NCBI GenBank assembly: GCA_958299035.1
Contig: CATQJL010000316.1
Span: forward strand, 39,420,025-39,484,024
Direction of reading: 5' to 3'
DNA from: Cylicocyclus nassatus
Taxonomy: Eukaryota > Nematoda > Chromadorea > Rhabditida > Strongylidae
Length of the DNA stretch: 64,000 nt
The translations under genes and the position numbers were made by a program. Shown here piece by piece: positions 23,011 to 36,100 of the stretch. Numbering within the stretch: the stretch's first letter is position 1; each line of letters starts with the position of its first letter. Under the pieces are notes generated by a model that did not search any database, was not told the origin of the DNA, and worked only from the letters and a program-made list of their open reading frames with translations.

Positions 23011-26000
23011 AAAACGCTGACATCTCGTTTTCCGGCGGTGGCAGTTTCCAAAGGACCTTTTCACGAGAAAGTCATGGACGCAATGCGTGAACATGCGGAA
23101 AATCCCAGCAAAATAGCTCTGGTGGGCGATATCCAGTGTTTTTCCTTCAACAATAAAGCATAAGTTGTGTCACTGCAAGAAAACAACCAAGCCTTCCGCT
23201 TATTTACAGATTAACGGTCCCAATATAAATACTTTAATCGAAGACTTTTCTTTAAGATCTGCGGTGATGGTAGAGCTGAGAATTTGACGTACAAAGAGCT
23301 ACTGTATCAGACTGAAGCGGCAGCATCATATCTTTTTAGAGGGTAAGTTGAACTCACTGAGGCTTGGCTATCTCACCTTAAACTATACTGTGGATCTTCA
23401 GAGGGTTCGGGCGCGATGAGGTAGCATGCTTAGTGATGTCCAATTCTCCAGCTTTTGTGATATCACATCTGGCAGTGATGAAATGTGGTGGAGTGGTCAC
23501 AACTACCGACACCTCCGTTTCAGCAGGTGGGAACTTATAAATATAATAAATATAATAATTATAATAAATAATAAATATCCATATCGAAAATTTCACCAAA
23601 TTCGATCGATTGTCTCAGAATTCGATTCTTGCAACAGTGCTAAGTAAGGTGCGTCAAAACTAACCGCATGAAAGCGCTGTGCTATCCTGGGGCCGTGCCA
23701 GCGCCCATGTGGACTAATCGATCGTCGTGGCAAGGCACTAGCATGGTGCTGGCACGGGCAACCCTGGACAGCGTAATGCACGCTAACCTATAACAATAGG
23801 GCGCTGCCGCGCAAAAGGAACATGACAGGGGAACACCAGCCCTGTCAAATCGCATTGGTTTAGCCTTCACAATGGTTTTATTTGGCTTTGGCCATACTTT
23901 ACCCGAGTTACCGGTGTTACCAGTGTTACTCGTGTTACTCACTAGTCAATGATATTGTCTTTTAGGCCCCGAACAGACTTCACGCGATTTGATCGTCGCG
24001 ATCTAATCGTCGAGATTTCCATTCATTTTCATATTAGGCTTTGGCCATACTTTGCCAGTGTTGAAAGTGTTGAAAGTGTTGCCGGTGTTGAAAGTGTTGA
24101 ACGGAGGTCAACAGTCTAGCAGGTTCATTCTTTCTCGAACGATCTCAACGGCTGGTGAATACGTTGGAAATGGAATTGGGGAATGAGAAATGAAACTGAA
24201 ATGAGATGGGGAATGTTTTCGCATGCAAAAGACCCTCAAACAAACTTTTTGAAAAGTGGACGGCTTGTCTGGAATAGGAAAACGCTGCAAACCTCACTTA
24301 GTTCCTTTACTCACTAATCGCAAGCGCGGCAGGATTCGAACTAAAACACACATTACTACTCAGACTTCAGCTTTTGAATATTGGAGATTGCCTATTCCAG
24401 ACAAGCCGTCCACTTTCCAAAAAGTTTGTTTGGGGATCTTTTGCATGCGAAAATCTTCCCCATCTCATTTCAATTTCATTTCTCATTCCCCAATCCATTT
24501 CCAACGTATTCACCAGCCGGTGAGATCGTTCGAGAAAGAATGAAACTGCTAGACTGATGATCTCCGTTCAACACTTTCAACACCGGCAACACTTTCAACA
24601 CTTTCAACACTGGCAACACTTTCAACACTTTCAACACTTCCAACACTTTCAACACCGGCAACACTTTCAACACCGGCAACACGGGCGAAGTATGGCCAAA
24701 GCCTTACATACAAAAATTCCGGGCTGGAAAAGTATCACAACCGAAATGCAAGTTGATCGGCACGGAATAATGTTGTAACAGTTGTCTTGTCGCGATTCAG
24801 TCGCGACGATCAAATCGCGTGAAGTCTGCCCGGGGCCTCAGAATGAAAATGTATCTGTGATCATTCACTACTAAACAGCCTAGTAACACGAGTAACACTG
24901 GTAACGCCACTATTACGGGTAACACGGGTAAAGTATGGCCAGGGCTTTTGAAAGGAACGACCAGCTACATATTTCAGAAGATCTAGAGCAGCAAATATCA
25001 GAGACAGAAGCTTCTGTAGTTTTTACCGACGAAGAAGCGTTAGACACGGTCCTACCATTAGCCCAGAAGTATGATCTGAAGGTAGCCTAGTCATTTATTT
25101 GATGTTTACTGACTGAATATGAAATTATAGAAGGTAATCTGCGTGAGAAGCCCCTGTGCAACTGGGCCTTTGCCTGATGGAGTAATCAATTTTCAAAAAC
25201 TTGTGCTTGGACCTGCTAGTGAAATAATTCCTAGCGAGGATTACAAGTCGGTCTTCTCCTTTACAGAAATACTGCTACAAAATTTTCGTATTATTTCAGC
25301 TCAACAGACATAGCCTTGGTTCCATATGATACTGCGGCCAATGGTCTGCTGGTTGGGTCAATGCTCACTCATGAAAGCGTTTCGACTGCTGCTGACATTT
25401 ACAAAAAGTAAAGCAATTTGAAATATTTGGAGCCAGCTCAACCTCGGTTTTTATACGGAGACTGACTGTGAGGCCTTACCTAAGCCATTATCGGCGCATT
25501 TGTGGCCGGAGGCTCAACTATACTTCTCGCCGAGTACCGTAATCGAGGATACGGTCTTGGCGAGGAATTGAAGTCGACTCGGTAACGAATGAATCTTGTA
25601 AACTGCCACTTTTGCAATGTCTTATAAGCTAACACCTCCCAATCGTATTCCATAAGAATTCAAGATACCTAGATTTGTCTGCACCCACTGTCACTGTATC
25701 AGAACCTCTGAAATCACTCAACCATATAAAAGTTCAGGTGTATGCACAACATGATGGGCCACAAGAATTACCATGACATTTCTCAAGAGCAACTGTTATT
25801 CTGCTCATCTTTAGCCAATATATTTGGCCTCTTGTGCATGGATATAGCATTGATATTGGGGTTCACTTCCGTGATTCTGAAAGATTACGCGCACACTGCC
25901 TTCCTCAATGCATTGCATTGTTACAGGGTTAGAATCGATATCAACAAGGGGAGATTTTAGTAAATTTGTCGTTTCCAGCCCCGCTTGCTGATAGCTGAGC

Positions 26001-29000
26001 CAAAAGCTATTGTGGCGGCTCTGAAACAGCCGGTACCCGAAGATTTCAATATCTCATCGCTCGAGTATGTTCTCTGCAGTGGACCAGTCGTGGGCAAAAG
26101 TGTTCGACAAGATTTCCTTGAGAGATTCCCATCTGTGAAGTACATGTCTGATGGTAAGTCTTGGGAACGAGCTTGACAATTTTAGAAAAATATACTCATA
26201 CGCAGGAGCAGGGCAGATCAGTGGCGCGCCAGCTGCGCTGATTCCCAATGTTGCGAATAAGGACTGCTCTGAGTATGGTAATTGTGTTGTGGGTACAAGT
26301 GAAACTAAGGTAAGCAAAACGGAAGCGAACGGTCTTTCTTTTCACAAAAAGCACTATCGTTGTCGTTGGAGCGCGTAGAAGCTTGCAGTAAATACCGGCC
26401 CAAGCCCGCGTCGCATGCGCTTCCGTGTGACCCTGGTCCGAGATTGTGCCATTAGCTCATACTAGTCAGTTTAGAAAAATGCTTGCAGGTGGTGTGCGCA
26501 GGAAAAGAGTTAGAGGAGAACGAACTGGGAGAAATCTACGTTCGCGGTCCAACAGTCATGCAAGGTTATGTTGACGATGGAGAACCTATTGATGCGGATG
26601 GATGGTTCCATACAGGTGAGCACTATAGTCTACTAGACTTGTCCGTAAAAATTATGTATCTACTTGCATTGCTAACAACAGCACATAGATAGCCATCAAG
26701 CACACTCATTCAATTTTGAATATCATGACCATCACGCGCAAATGTTGTGGATGACGCAAGAACATCATTTTAGCGCTCAAGTCGAGGCTATACTAGACCA
26801 CAGTCAAATCATTTCATGTGACCATGTCTGTCACTGCACATACTGTCCACTTTTGGCGTCCTCATCACGGATTATAGGCACATACAGCCCTTCTGCTAAG
26901 CGTTTTCGGTGTTTTCTCCATGCTTTTTCTCCTTTTTAAAGGCACCGTCCACCCAGATTCTCGACTTTCAGGTGTTTGTCGTTTCGGGCCTTTCTCATGT
27001 CCCTGACTCCAAATATGAAGTCGAGAATCCGCGAAAATCCCCATTCCGGAGAACACACAAACCGGCTTTTCAGAACGGTGATTGGATGAGCGCGCACAAA
27101 TGAACGGGCATGGATGGAGAGAGGCGGTCGTAGATGATGGTCCTCGTGCATTTTCGCTATTCCGAAGCGATTTTCTCGCTTCCCAAGCGGCATTTTGCGC
27201 CGCGACTTGGGCACTGGCTTGATAGGAGGCCCTACTGTTTTATGCTGCCAAATGCTCAACATCCTCAACTTAGGGTGGACGGTGCCTTTAAGCTCCAATC
27301 TTCACAAAGTGATGTCAGCAATAACAACCGGTCGGTCTCTTGCGTTTTTGCGATTGCAGTTCTAGGATGGGGACGCCAAAGGTGAACAGTGTGTGCAGTG
27401 ACGCACATGATCAAATGAGATAATTCACTATACAATGAGATTAATGAGATGATGGACTATACACCATTTGTCAACTAGCTTGGCTTCGGGAAGGCGGGGG
27501 TTCCTGACCTAATTAAGGCCAGGTAATGATCAGAAAGCCCTCGCGCGAGAGAGACGCAGGTGCATTGCGGGTGCGAGCGGCCTTAGGTCAAAAAGCCCCG
27601 CCTTCTTGAAGCCAAGCCAGTTGAATCAAAGGTTACACAACTTCTCATCTCCGGGGTGGTAAAATATTAGTTTTAGGCGAAGTTGGTCATTTTGACCAGC
27701 ATGACAACATATTTGTGGATGGTCGTTTGGACGATTTTATCAATGTGTGCGGAAATCAGGTAACATTTTAACTACATCAAGTTGCAACGCACTTTAGGTG
27801 GGGATTGGTTTGGCGGGCTTCCGCATCGCAACGGTTTGCACCAGGGCCCGGCACGCGTTGGTTTGGAGGTTTTTAGAAAACGAAATCCCCCATGTCTTCG
27901 CGAAAATTTACGAAGTCCCTTTCGACATGAAAATCAGTAGGGAAACCCTTATTCAAACAAAATAGCAACAAAAAAGCGAAAAAAGCGCATTTTGAGGTAT
28001 GTAATATAACAAAAAAGCAAAAAGAAAACATTTCGAGTCGATTAAAGGCTCTGCCATTGGGTATAGTACCATTTTGATGCTGGGAATGTCGAGAATCTCC
28101 TAGGCCAGCCAAATCTGTAGCCTCAACAATCGTGCGATGCATTTTTCGCCACATAATTTAAAGGACACCGCAAGTGAATGGAGCGCGATATCTATCAACG
28201 CGTTGAATCATACTACTTTTGACTCAAAAAAAAGGGGAAAGGCAACGGTTTGATCCGCTCTCTTCACTATATGATAGATTTTTGACCGTTCTAATCGTCC
28301 AAATCAAAAAGGTCCAAAACTTATGTGAACTCTCCGATATTTATGCTCCAAACCAACCCAGTTGGTTTGGTAGTTGGTCTAGAAACCAACAAATTCGAGA
28401 ACGGATATTAGGACACATAAGTTATGGGAACTTTTTACATAACATAGTTTGGAGTAATATTGTATACTCATAGCCCAAATTTGGAGCCATGTGATTGTTT
28501 GTGCGCTGTGAACAAGCCATATGTTTGTTTGAGTCTTCCTTTTTAAATTCGCGCGCTTGCGAAAGAACACGTTCAACTCGTGAAACCTGACATGTTCGTC
28601 GTGTTTTTTGGGCGCTTCCTCCAGGACCTCATAAAAACGATGTTCCCGTTGCTCTAACTCCAAAAACGAAGTCCAGTTTGATCCCAAACCATCGGTGCCG
28701 GGCCCTGGTCTGCACCATTTCGCAGCTACAGTATCGTCCAGCGATGCAGGCGCGCTGCTCCACGCAAAATGTTTCGCGTAATCCGGGGTGAAACAGACTG
28801 TAGCGTCTCGCCCACACGGCCTTGCGCCGCTTTGCGACCTATAGGCATTTTCTCAAGCTTCGATTGCGTTTAGACTTGAAGAAATCCCCAGGAAATACGG
28901 CATATTTGGCGTAAGACCTCAGCAAGCGATCGCGAGGGGTCCGAACTTGGAGTTGTGACACTGTCATTAGAACGATGGTTTTAGGTGTGCCTGAACGAGA

Positions 29001-29354
29001 TTGAAGACGCGCTTCTCTGTCATCCCGCTATTCTAGACGCAGCGGTAGTAGGAACTGAAGATCAGGAGACTGTGAGCGCTTTCGTTGTACCATTCGATGA
29101 TGCACTCACCACTGACGATGTTAAATTGTACATAAAAGGTAAATTTTCTTTTCATCTCGTCTAATAGAACACGTTTCAAAAAGATGACTTCAGATCGTGT
29201 AAAGGAAAGCTATAAGCAACTAAATGGCGGGATTGAATTTATCGAGAAGATTCCTCGTTCACCCTATGGGCATGTGCTGCGCGATGAACTTGCAAGTAGG
29301 ATTTCACGCAGAGTAAAGGAGAAAGAAGTGGAAGTAGAAATGAACAGTGAATGA
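23011..29354 (+). CDS. Acyl-CoA synthetase-like pseudo-enzyme (5' end unresolved)
   Basis: Thirteen exons join in phase to 547 residues: 23011-23121, 23257-23342, 23402-23526, 24978-25081, 25131-25246, 25300-25407, 25738-25927, 25979-26153, 26206-26309, 26489-26615, 27677-27759, 28985-29138, 29194-29354. No ATG precedes the first exon in frame, so a 5' exon is missing. The order follows AMP-binding plus AMP-binding_C (4-coumarate-CoA ligase/luciferase-like). A family member would make acyl-AMP and acyl-CoA. Recognisable parts are DADGWFHTG then EVGHFD (usual GD-G), GRLDDF (hinge Arg kept) and HPAILDAAVVG. Key losses: the phosphate loop reads VPYDTAANGLLVGSMLTHE, and the C-terminal catalytic Lys (PxSPxGKxLR) is His in IPRSPYGHVLRDELA, about residue 521. 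It probably cannot adenylate substrate, yet all frames are open. AATAAA lies at 29403-29408, just after the stop. Confidence 0.8.
23660..23800. repeat. Short palindromic repeat in intron
   Basis: Imperfect inverted blocks GGCCGTGCCAGC...GCTGGCACGGGC surround a short centre. It sits beside the larger nested palindrome in the same intron. Confidence 0.5.
23964..24839. repeat. CAGACTTCACGCGATT TIR element (middle layer)
   Basis: The left end GGCCCC-GAACAGACTTCACGCGATTTGATCG is mirrored by CGATCAAATCGCGTGAAGTCTGCCCGGGGCC on the right. A related element lies at 59601-59820. It has no coding content of its own; its middle holds the inner palindrome. Confidence 0.8.
24037..24704. repeat. Inner 9-bp-unit palindrome
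   Basis: GGCCATACT at 24043-24051 is followed by 9-bp units (TTGAAAGTG, TTGCCGGTG). The right arm carries the inverted units (CAACACTTT, CAACACCGG), about 14 of them, ending with AGTATGGCC at 24689-24697. The arms continue inward as an ordinary inverted repeat of some 170 bases, leaving a loop of about 95 bases near 24290-24385. The right tandem array is longer than the left, showing unequal expansion. Confidence 0.85.
26938..27289. repeat. GGCACCGTCCACC TIR element, complete copy
   Basis: Ends AAAGGCACCGTCCACCC and GGGTGGACGGTGCCTTTA are inverted, 352 bases apart. It lies in the intron between exons 10 and 11 of the second synthetase-like gene and is the cleanest of three copies in the window. 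Confidence 0.85.
27468..27633. repeat. MITE, CTTTGA-TCAACTGGCTTG family, copy 2
   Basis: Ends TTGTCAACTAGCTTGGCTTC and GAAGCCAAGCCAGTTGAATC form imperfect inverted repeats with inner GAAGGCGGGG arms, matching the 15579 and 58660 copies. Confidence 0.8.
27841..28708. repeat. TIR element with CCAGGGCCCGGCAC ends
   Basis: Left CCAGGGCCCGGCACGCGTTGG and right CCATCGGTGCCGGGCCCTGG are inverted ends 868 bases apart, in the intron between exons 11 and 12. Internal frames are not gene-like. Confidence 0.7.
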
Positions 29355-29402
29355 TTTAATTTGTGTTAATGTTGAGTCCAGGTTTCGTTCAAGTTTTTTC
29401 TC

Positions 29403-29408
29403 AATAAA
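29403..29408 (+). terminator. Polyadenylation signal AATAAA
   Basis: A canonical AATAAA 49 bases after the stop codon of the second synthetase-like gene, well placed for 3'-end formation. Confidence 0.6.
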
Positions 29409-30138
29409 TTTGCAAAAAAATATAGTAATTATTTATTTTCATCATCTCTACATCTGTTTCAACAGAAGTTCGATTTTGTTCGAAAGATATATGCAACATG
29501 CGATTTTTTTGTATATTAGCCATATTCACTGTAAATTTCTCAGAATTTGGCTTGTGATTGACTGCGCAACAGCGGGTGTGGTAGTTGTAACGAGATGCAG
29601 AAAAAGAACAACGCAGTGCTAAGAGATCAACATAACCAAAAACAGCACTTAAAAAAATTCACAGAGAATGGGAGAGCACAAGAGAATCGTACAGAGCTTA
29701 TTTACAGGGGAAGGGGGATCCTTCTAGGATTATTATGGTATTTAACGACAGGAAGCACTGAGTTTAAGAGCTACCTGACGCTCAATTACAATATAAGAGA
29801 ATATAAGTTGTATAGATGATATCTGTGCCTATACGGGCCATTGCGATAAAGAGACTAAATATGGGAAACACTAAGCTGAGGTAAGTTCATGGTATGTTAG
29901 GAAGAGCATACGCACCAGCATCAGTGAGAAAAAATGACTAAACGCAGAAAAAACGCGCTCATATACAATGCTCTAATGGCCAATGTTATCCTGAATGCGA
30001 ACTGGATCACATTAGCAGGAAAAATTTGACACTATGGCATAATGGCGCAAACTAGTCAAAAATAGTATATCACATTGAGGCAGAAACGGGGAAAAAGGAG
30101 GAGGAAATAGTCGAGGGATTATGGATAAGTAATGAGGT
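29409..30138. other. Intergenic region between convergent genes
   Basis: It separates the 3' ends of the second synthetase-like gene and scc-2. No further coding or repeat structure was recognised. Confidence 0.5.
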
Positions 30139-33100
30139 CTAGGAATCAACTTCTGCAGAATCAGCGCTAGGTTCAACGCAGCCATCAGCATCATCGTCAT
30201 CATGTTCTTTCGCAGCAATGGTCATATCACCATCGGGATCGCTATCTTCGTCGTTTTCCATTCGATCCAGTGACAGCAGCAACTTGCGGAACTAAATCAA
30301 AATATAGGAATCCAAATAGCCGTCTTCCAGAACTGTCTGTGTTTCGGGTCTTGGCGTCGTAAAGGGGGGGGGGTGGTGCAGGAGGAACCAAAGGGCTGCC
30401 GCCTATATCCGCAGGAGATAATTAAGAGCGCGAGCGTTGTGGAGAATATTTTGGCAGGGATCCAAGAAAACTCGACAAGGACATCCTTTAGGAAGAAATC
30501 TTCATAACTTCGCCTGGAGATGACTTTGAAAATTTTAAAGAACATATTTGTAATGCAAATTGGAAGACGCATTCACTGGGCCTAAAAGTAAATGAAAATT
30601 TGGAATTGTAGTAATTGGTAACATAAGTCAACTACCTTATAGGAACTTTTTGTTTTGAATTTTGAAGTTTCAAGTTGTTGAAGCCCGGGGTTTTCATTCA
30701 AAATTCTTCTTCGAGATAAAGAATTATTTTACCTTTTGATTCAGTGAAAAGCAATTAAATGGTCATAAGAACACATCTGGAGGTTTGTGTCAAAATGCAA
30801 TATGCAGTTTGTCTCATAGCTTCAAACCCATTCTTATTTTATTGACATTAGAGACTTCATAAGATTTGCCATTGAAACTATGTCGGTAATCCTTTAGGTC
30901 GTACACAGTAGCAAAAGTTCATCACATGCAACTTAGTTAACATTATTTCCTTATTACCATTTCATGCTTTCAACTTCGTATCCAGAAATTTCACTGAAAT
31001 TGTTGGAATTTTCACCCAACGTTTAGCTTGAAATTTCAGTTTAGAATGGTGAATTTTGAAGGCACAGTTTTTGCCAAAAATAGTTGCGAGACAGAGTTGT
31101 TCAACTATGCGGTAAGCGTATTATTGAAAAATGCGCATTTCATCACTGATTCCAAATCTGTCCTTCATATCCTTGAAACTATTCCAAGGAGAGTTATAAG
31201 GGTTTGTTTTTAATGGATGTCCTAGCCAAGTTTTCCTGGATCCTTGCCAAAATCTTCTCCACAGCGCTCGCCCTCCTAATTATCTCCTACGGCTACAGGC
31301 GGCAGGCCTTTGGTTCCTCCTGCACCGCATCCGTCGTAAAGAACGCACAAGTATGCATACCGTGTGCTGCAGTTCTGAGGTTCCGTTGCATTTTTTTTTT
31401 GAAACCGCTCTCACACACAGCAAGTGGAACTTTTTGCATGGTGTAGTGCGCTTGCGATGCCGATTCTGCGATAAAATTTGCGCATGAACAACAATGACAT
31501 AACAACAAATACCCATGTGATGCCGGCATCTTGCGCGAGCGAGTGGCCGGCATCATTACAAGCGTAGCTCAAGCTTTGCTATAGAATTTCTGCACCGCAA
31601 GCACACTATATTAAGCGATACTCGACTGTGCTTGCCGGCCCATCACTACGTGGACTACAGGTCGCGGTTACAAAACATATGTCCAGGATATTCAAGATGT
31701 GATGATATGCTCAAAATGTGATGATATTAGCATAACCTAACACCCTTCCTGGTAGTATGAAGGTTAATACATAGTTGTTGAGGTGCCGAACAACACCTGC
31801 GCGTAAAAATGGTGCCATGGTGCTCAAAAATATCAAAGCGCTCCCTGTTCACTATTTACACTCAAGCGTTGTCGAGACACAAATTTCAACGACAAAGCCG
31901 CTGGACTAACTTTCAATAATGGGAAAAAATAAGAAATCAAACCTAGAACAGCTTCACAATTATTGCGGAAAAACTTACGTTGCAGATTTTGGTGGCGAGA
32001 TTGAAGTGACTTTGTATGCTTTGGCGATCGTTAGCCAGTGGATCGTTAGCGCTTCCATCACGTCGACGTCCTCCATCTAATGCAGCCAAAGGATTGAACA
32101 TTGGTACATTTTTCCGAGATGACAGCGTTTTCTCATAAACTTTGGCTGCTTCCGAAGGAGAATATTCTTGCACTTTGCTGAAAATAAATTTTCTTATATG
32201 TAAAAGCATTGATTTACGGTGTGACGTACGCTTCAGTGAATCCGTAGAGCTTCATGAGGAAGTTTTTGAGGTAGAGCAAAATAAAGCACGCTTGACTGTT
32301 GTCCATCAGATCGTATAAAGGACCTTTTTCTTCGGGGAAACGATCTAAAAAATAGTACTTAGAGTCCAGTATTGACCCAAATAAACTTACTGTATAAAGT
32401 TTCAGGCTCAAAAAGGAGATCATCATCTTCAGCAGCCGATAAGTTCTTCTGCTGCTGTTGTGGAGAGTAAAACTGCTGACGAGCTCGGAGATGCGCTTTA
32501 CATTGGACAAGGAGCGATTGACCAGATAAAGCGACAATTGCGTCGATGGTATGAATCACGTACAACGGTTCATCCATCACCTAAAGGCATTGTTGACCTT
32601 ATTCGCAAACGGAACAATTTTTAATCAACACTAGTTTCGTTTATCCATGTTCAGAGGCAACCAAGAAGAGATGGTAAAAAGAGATATTCAAGAAATGATA
32701 ATGAATAACAAATTATCAAAAAATATTCCAACAACACCCTACACTGAAACTTCTTTACCTGGTAAGGAAACATCGCAATGTTATCCGCTACAAAAATCCA
32801 CTCTTCCAGCCTGAGCTTTTCTCGAGAATCTTCGCTGAACAGTCTGGAACAGAAATTCTCGACTTCAAAGAAGAAAAAAAAAGATCGCAATGAAGTGCAT
32901 TAGTACCTTAGAACACTAGTAAGGAATGATCTCCGCTGCTGCCTATTCGTTCGCAACCGTTGATACAGACCACTGAGCACAGCTTGACCGTCGTTAGAAT
33001 GTCGAGGTAGACCAGTGGTTGGATCTAGTCGAGCTGGAAAGATGTGCGATTACCGTTTGAAGTAGTTAATACCGTTGGAACAAACCGCTAGTAGAGCCGT

Positions 33101-36100
33101 AAGGTGACACATCACAAGCTCTTATACCACGAATAACCCGCTCATTTGGGTCTGTATTATTCATCCGTATTTGCAGCTGCAACTGATAAGCCTTGCGTAC
33201 CCCTTGGGTGGCGGTGCTCTAAAATTCAAAGTTAGTGAGATCAGCAGGTGTTCCTTTTGTGATTCAAACCAACCTGTATCATTCCAGCATATTTGGCGTC
33301 AATATCCTTCAACATTGCTTCTACTCGATTTCTGACTATAGGTAGCGGATCCGTGGTCATCGCAATGAGCGTGGCAATCGATGTACCCGGAGTAACCAAC
33401 CCTTGTGTATATGTGAGGTTTGCAACCTGAATCAAAATACTATCGGTTGCTAGGCTCAACAATTAACACTGGGTCATCCATACACATAACAATATCGGAG
33501 AAGTATAACAATATCAAACTACAAACCTGAGCTGAATGGCACCGAATAGCGTTGTTACTCGAGAAGTATCCCTGCAGAACAGCCTGCCAATAAATCTGAA
33601 TCACTGTCGATCCCAAACCCGACCCAGCTTGGTCCATTTCTTTAAGATTCTCTTGCTCTTTTCCTTTTCCGACTGGAATGTTGTTTTTACTTGAAGCAAA
33701 TGTTATAGGGCTTAAAAACAACTAACACATCTGATCCCCTTTGATCAACTTCAGCTCTTCCGATCTGAGAAACTCCTCCAAATTTTGGAGGGCCTGCAGT
33801 CGCATTTCGGTGAAGTTGGGGTCATCGGAACTCAGCAGTACATGGTACATATTCTTTACACCTCGACACATCAAATACTCAGGATATCGAGCACAGAGAT
33901 GACCTGAACAGCTTAGATGTTTTTAATCGGTTTACAGGAAAAAGTTGGTTTACTCAACAACAAAAGAACTAACCGAGGGCTACAAATGCTTTGAACCGCA
34001 TACTGGGCACATTACTGCTGGAGAAAAAGAAAAGCACATCGAAAACGTTATCGCGTATCCGTCTGAGCATTAAAATTAAGTATAAATCGAGAAAACAATT
34101 CACAATATCAGTTAGTACACCAACCGTGGTTTCTCGGAATCATGTAAGTCGATATCGTCGGTTCCTAATGAGAGATCAGGTCGTACAAGATGTGCAGGAA
34201 ATATTTTTGTTTCGAACTCCGGATCTTTGATGATGGAATCAAAATCAAAATGCCGTGCCATGACTCCTACACCACAAAGGAACCTATAAGGACAAAATAT
34301 GCTTCCGATAACGAATTGATTAGGGAATGAAAAGATAAGAAAATCCGAAGACAACAATAAATCAACTACAAAACTATGTTATAACTGCAAATGATTACCT
34401 TTGAATGCGCGAAACCTTTGGTCCATCTAAAGTGCAATTGGGCTTCGTCTTCAGTGCATTCTTGACTCGCACAAGAAATTCTGGAAAGAAAATGTAATGA
34501 AAAGTCGAAATTGATAATTCCGCTTGAAAGAGTAAGCCTATCAATTACCCAGATATGTTTTGAACAGCGGCACAATTGCTGGAATGGGTGGTCGACCGAA
34601 CCGGTGCCAAATAGCTGACATACAACTGATCGTCACAGTTGTTGTCGCTACGCCGCTGGCAGTAGCTGTCAGGTTGGCAAGTGTCTGATCTTGGCTAAAA
34701 ATTATCAGAATTTTCAAAAAATATGTAAACCTTGTTCTAGCTAAAAAAATCGACGATCGTTGAGGAATCAAAGTACTTACGCAGTCAAGAAGGCGTCGCT
34801 TGGATGGCTCATAAGCGGGACAACTCTCTCAAGCATTCCGATAACTTCATTCAGAACCTGAGTGAACAGACTTACTACACCCACAAGAGAATTAACATAA
34901 AATGCTTACCATGACTTCCGATTTTTGCGTCGCATTCATGGAAAGATATGGCTGCAAAGTTTCCGCATGCCTAACCAGCAATTCTGGGCGCACCTAAGGT
35001 TACTTTTATATCAAAGTAGCCATAATACGACAAATGGAAAAAAAATTAAATGATGGCAAACCTTGCTAAATAGTGTCAGAGTATTGAGACAAGCGAGAAG
35101 TCGTTCCTGGTTTGCTTTGTGCACCTCAGCACCGGCCAAGTCCTCATTGTTGGAGGTGTTGTTCGTGGATACTCCATTTTCTGAAACAAAGCGTGTTCTA
35201 AACAGCAAAATAATTAAAAGGCGATAAAAGAGATGCAAAACAACTCACCGGTTGCCATCTTGTTTTCAAGTGTGAGGACGTTATCCATAAACATGTCAAC
35301 AATTTGTCGGCTGGCGGCCAAAGTGCTCTGGAAATAAGTTTGCTTTGTTACTGACTTGTAAACTTTGAATAACAAACCTTGTCGCCTTGCTTGAGCAAAG
35401 CCTGAAACAGCATTTCTAACGCCTCAAGTTTCGACTCTTCCGCACATGTCTGGACAACTTTTGTCATTACAACCACCTGGAAGCGCATGTCGATTTAGGA
35501 TCGGAACTAATGAAGTTTTGAGTAACAAAACAAAAAGTCTAACTTTCTTCAGAAGCGCGGGAGTGTTTCTCTCAGAAACAGGTTGAAACCACAAGTTTTG
35601 GAAAGTCTCAAGCACAAGCTTCTTGACACCTTCTTCATCCTGCACTCGCCGCACAATTTGAGCAAGCATGGTGGGTATCTATAAAAATACATTTTGAGGT
35701 ACTGACTTTGTACCAAATGCGATAAAAGCATACCTGCTCGAAATTAGGAAATTTCTCGCAAATTTCCCTCATTATGCGGATGACACGCTTACGAACAGCA
35801 AGCCCAGTGTCCTGAACGACTCGCTATCACCCTATACCAACGATTATTTATAAGCGCACAAACCATTAGCCGTTCAGCAAGGAGTGGATAGTATGTCGGA
35901 ATAGCATCATAGTTGGCAACAACGAATTTACCAATCATTTCCACAGTAGCTTCACGAACTGCTGCGTTAGAGTCGGTCATACGATTATGAGCAGCAGATG
36001 AAACTTCTGGCTGTAAAATAAAGGTTACAGGGAATCACTGAACAGCTTTATGCTAACAGGAAGACCATAAACCATTGAATAAGCGGACCAAAAGGAGCGA

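Larger units (their letters stand above)
23884..24946. repeat. Nested palindromes with 9-bp tandem repeats (outer element)
   Basis: The left end has GGCCATACT at 23890-23898 followed by 9-bp units (TTACCGGTG, TTACCAGTG, TTACTCGTG). The right end has inverted units (GTAACACGA, GTAACACTG) and then AGTATGGCC at 24932-24940. Inside lies a TIR element (23964-24839), and inside that a second element of the same family (24037-24704). The whole occupies the intron between exons 3 and 4 of the second synthetase-like gene. Confidence 0.85.

Noticed and set aside
23899..24931. Possible CRISPR-like repeat array
   Set aside because: Units are contiguous 9-mers with no spacers, in a eukaryotic intron. They are minisatellite arms of palindromes.
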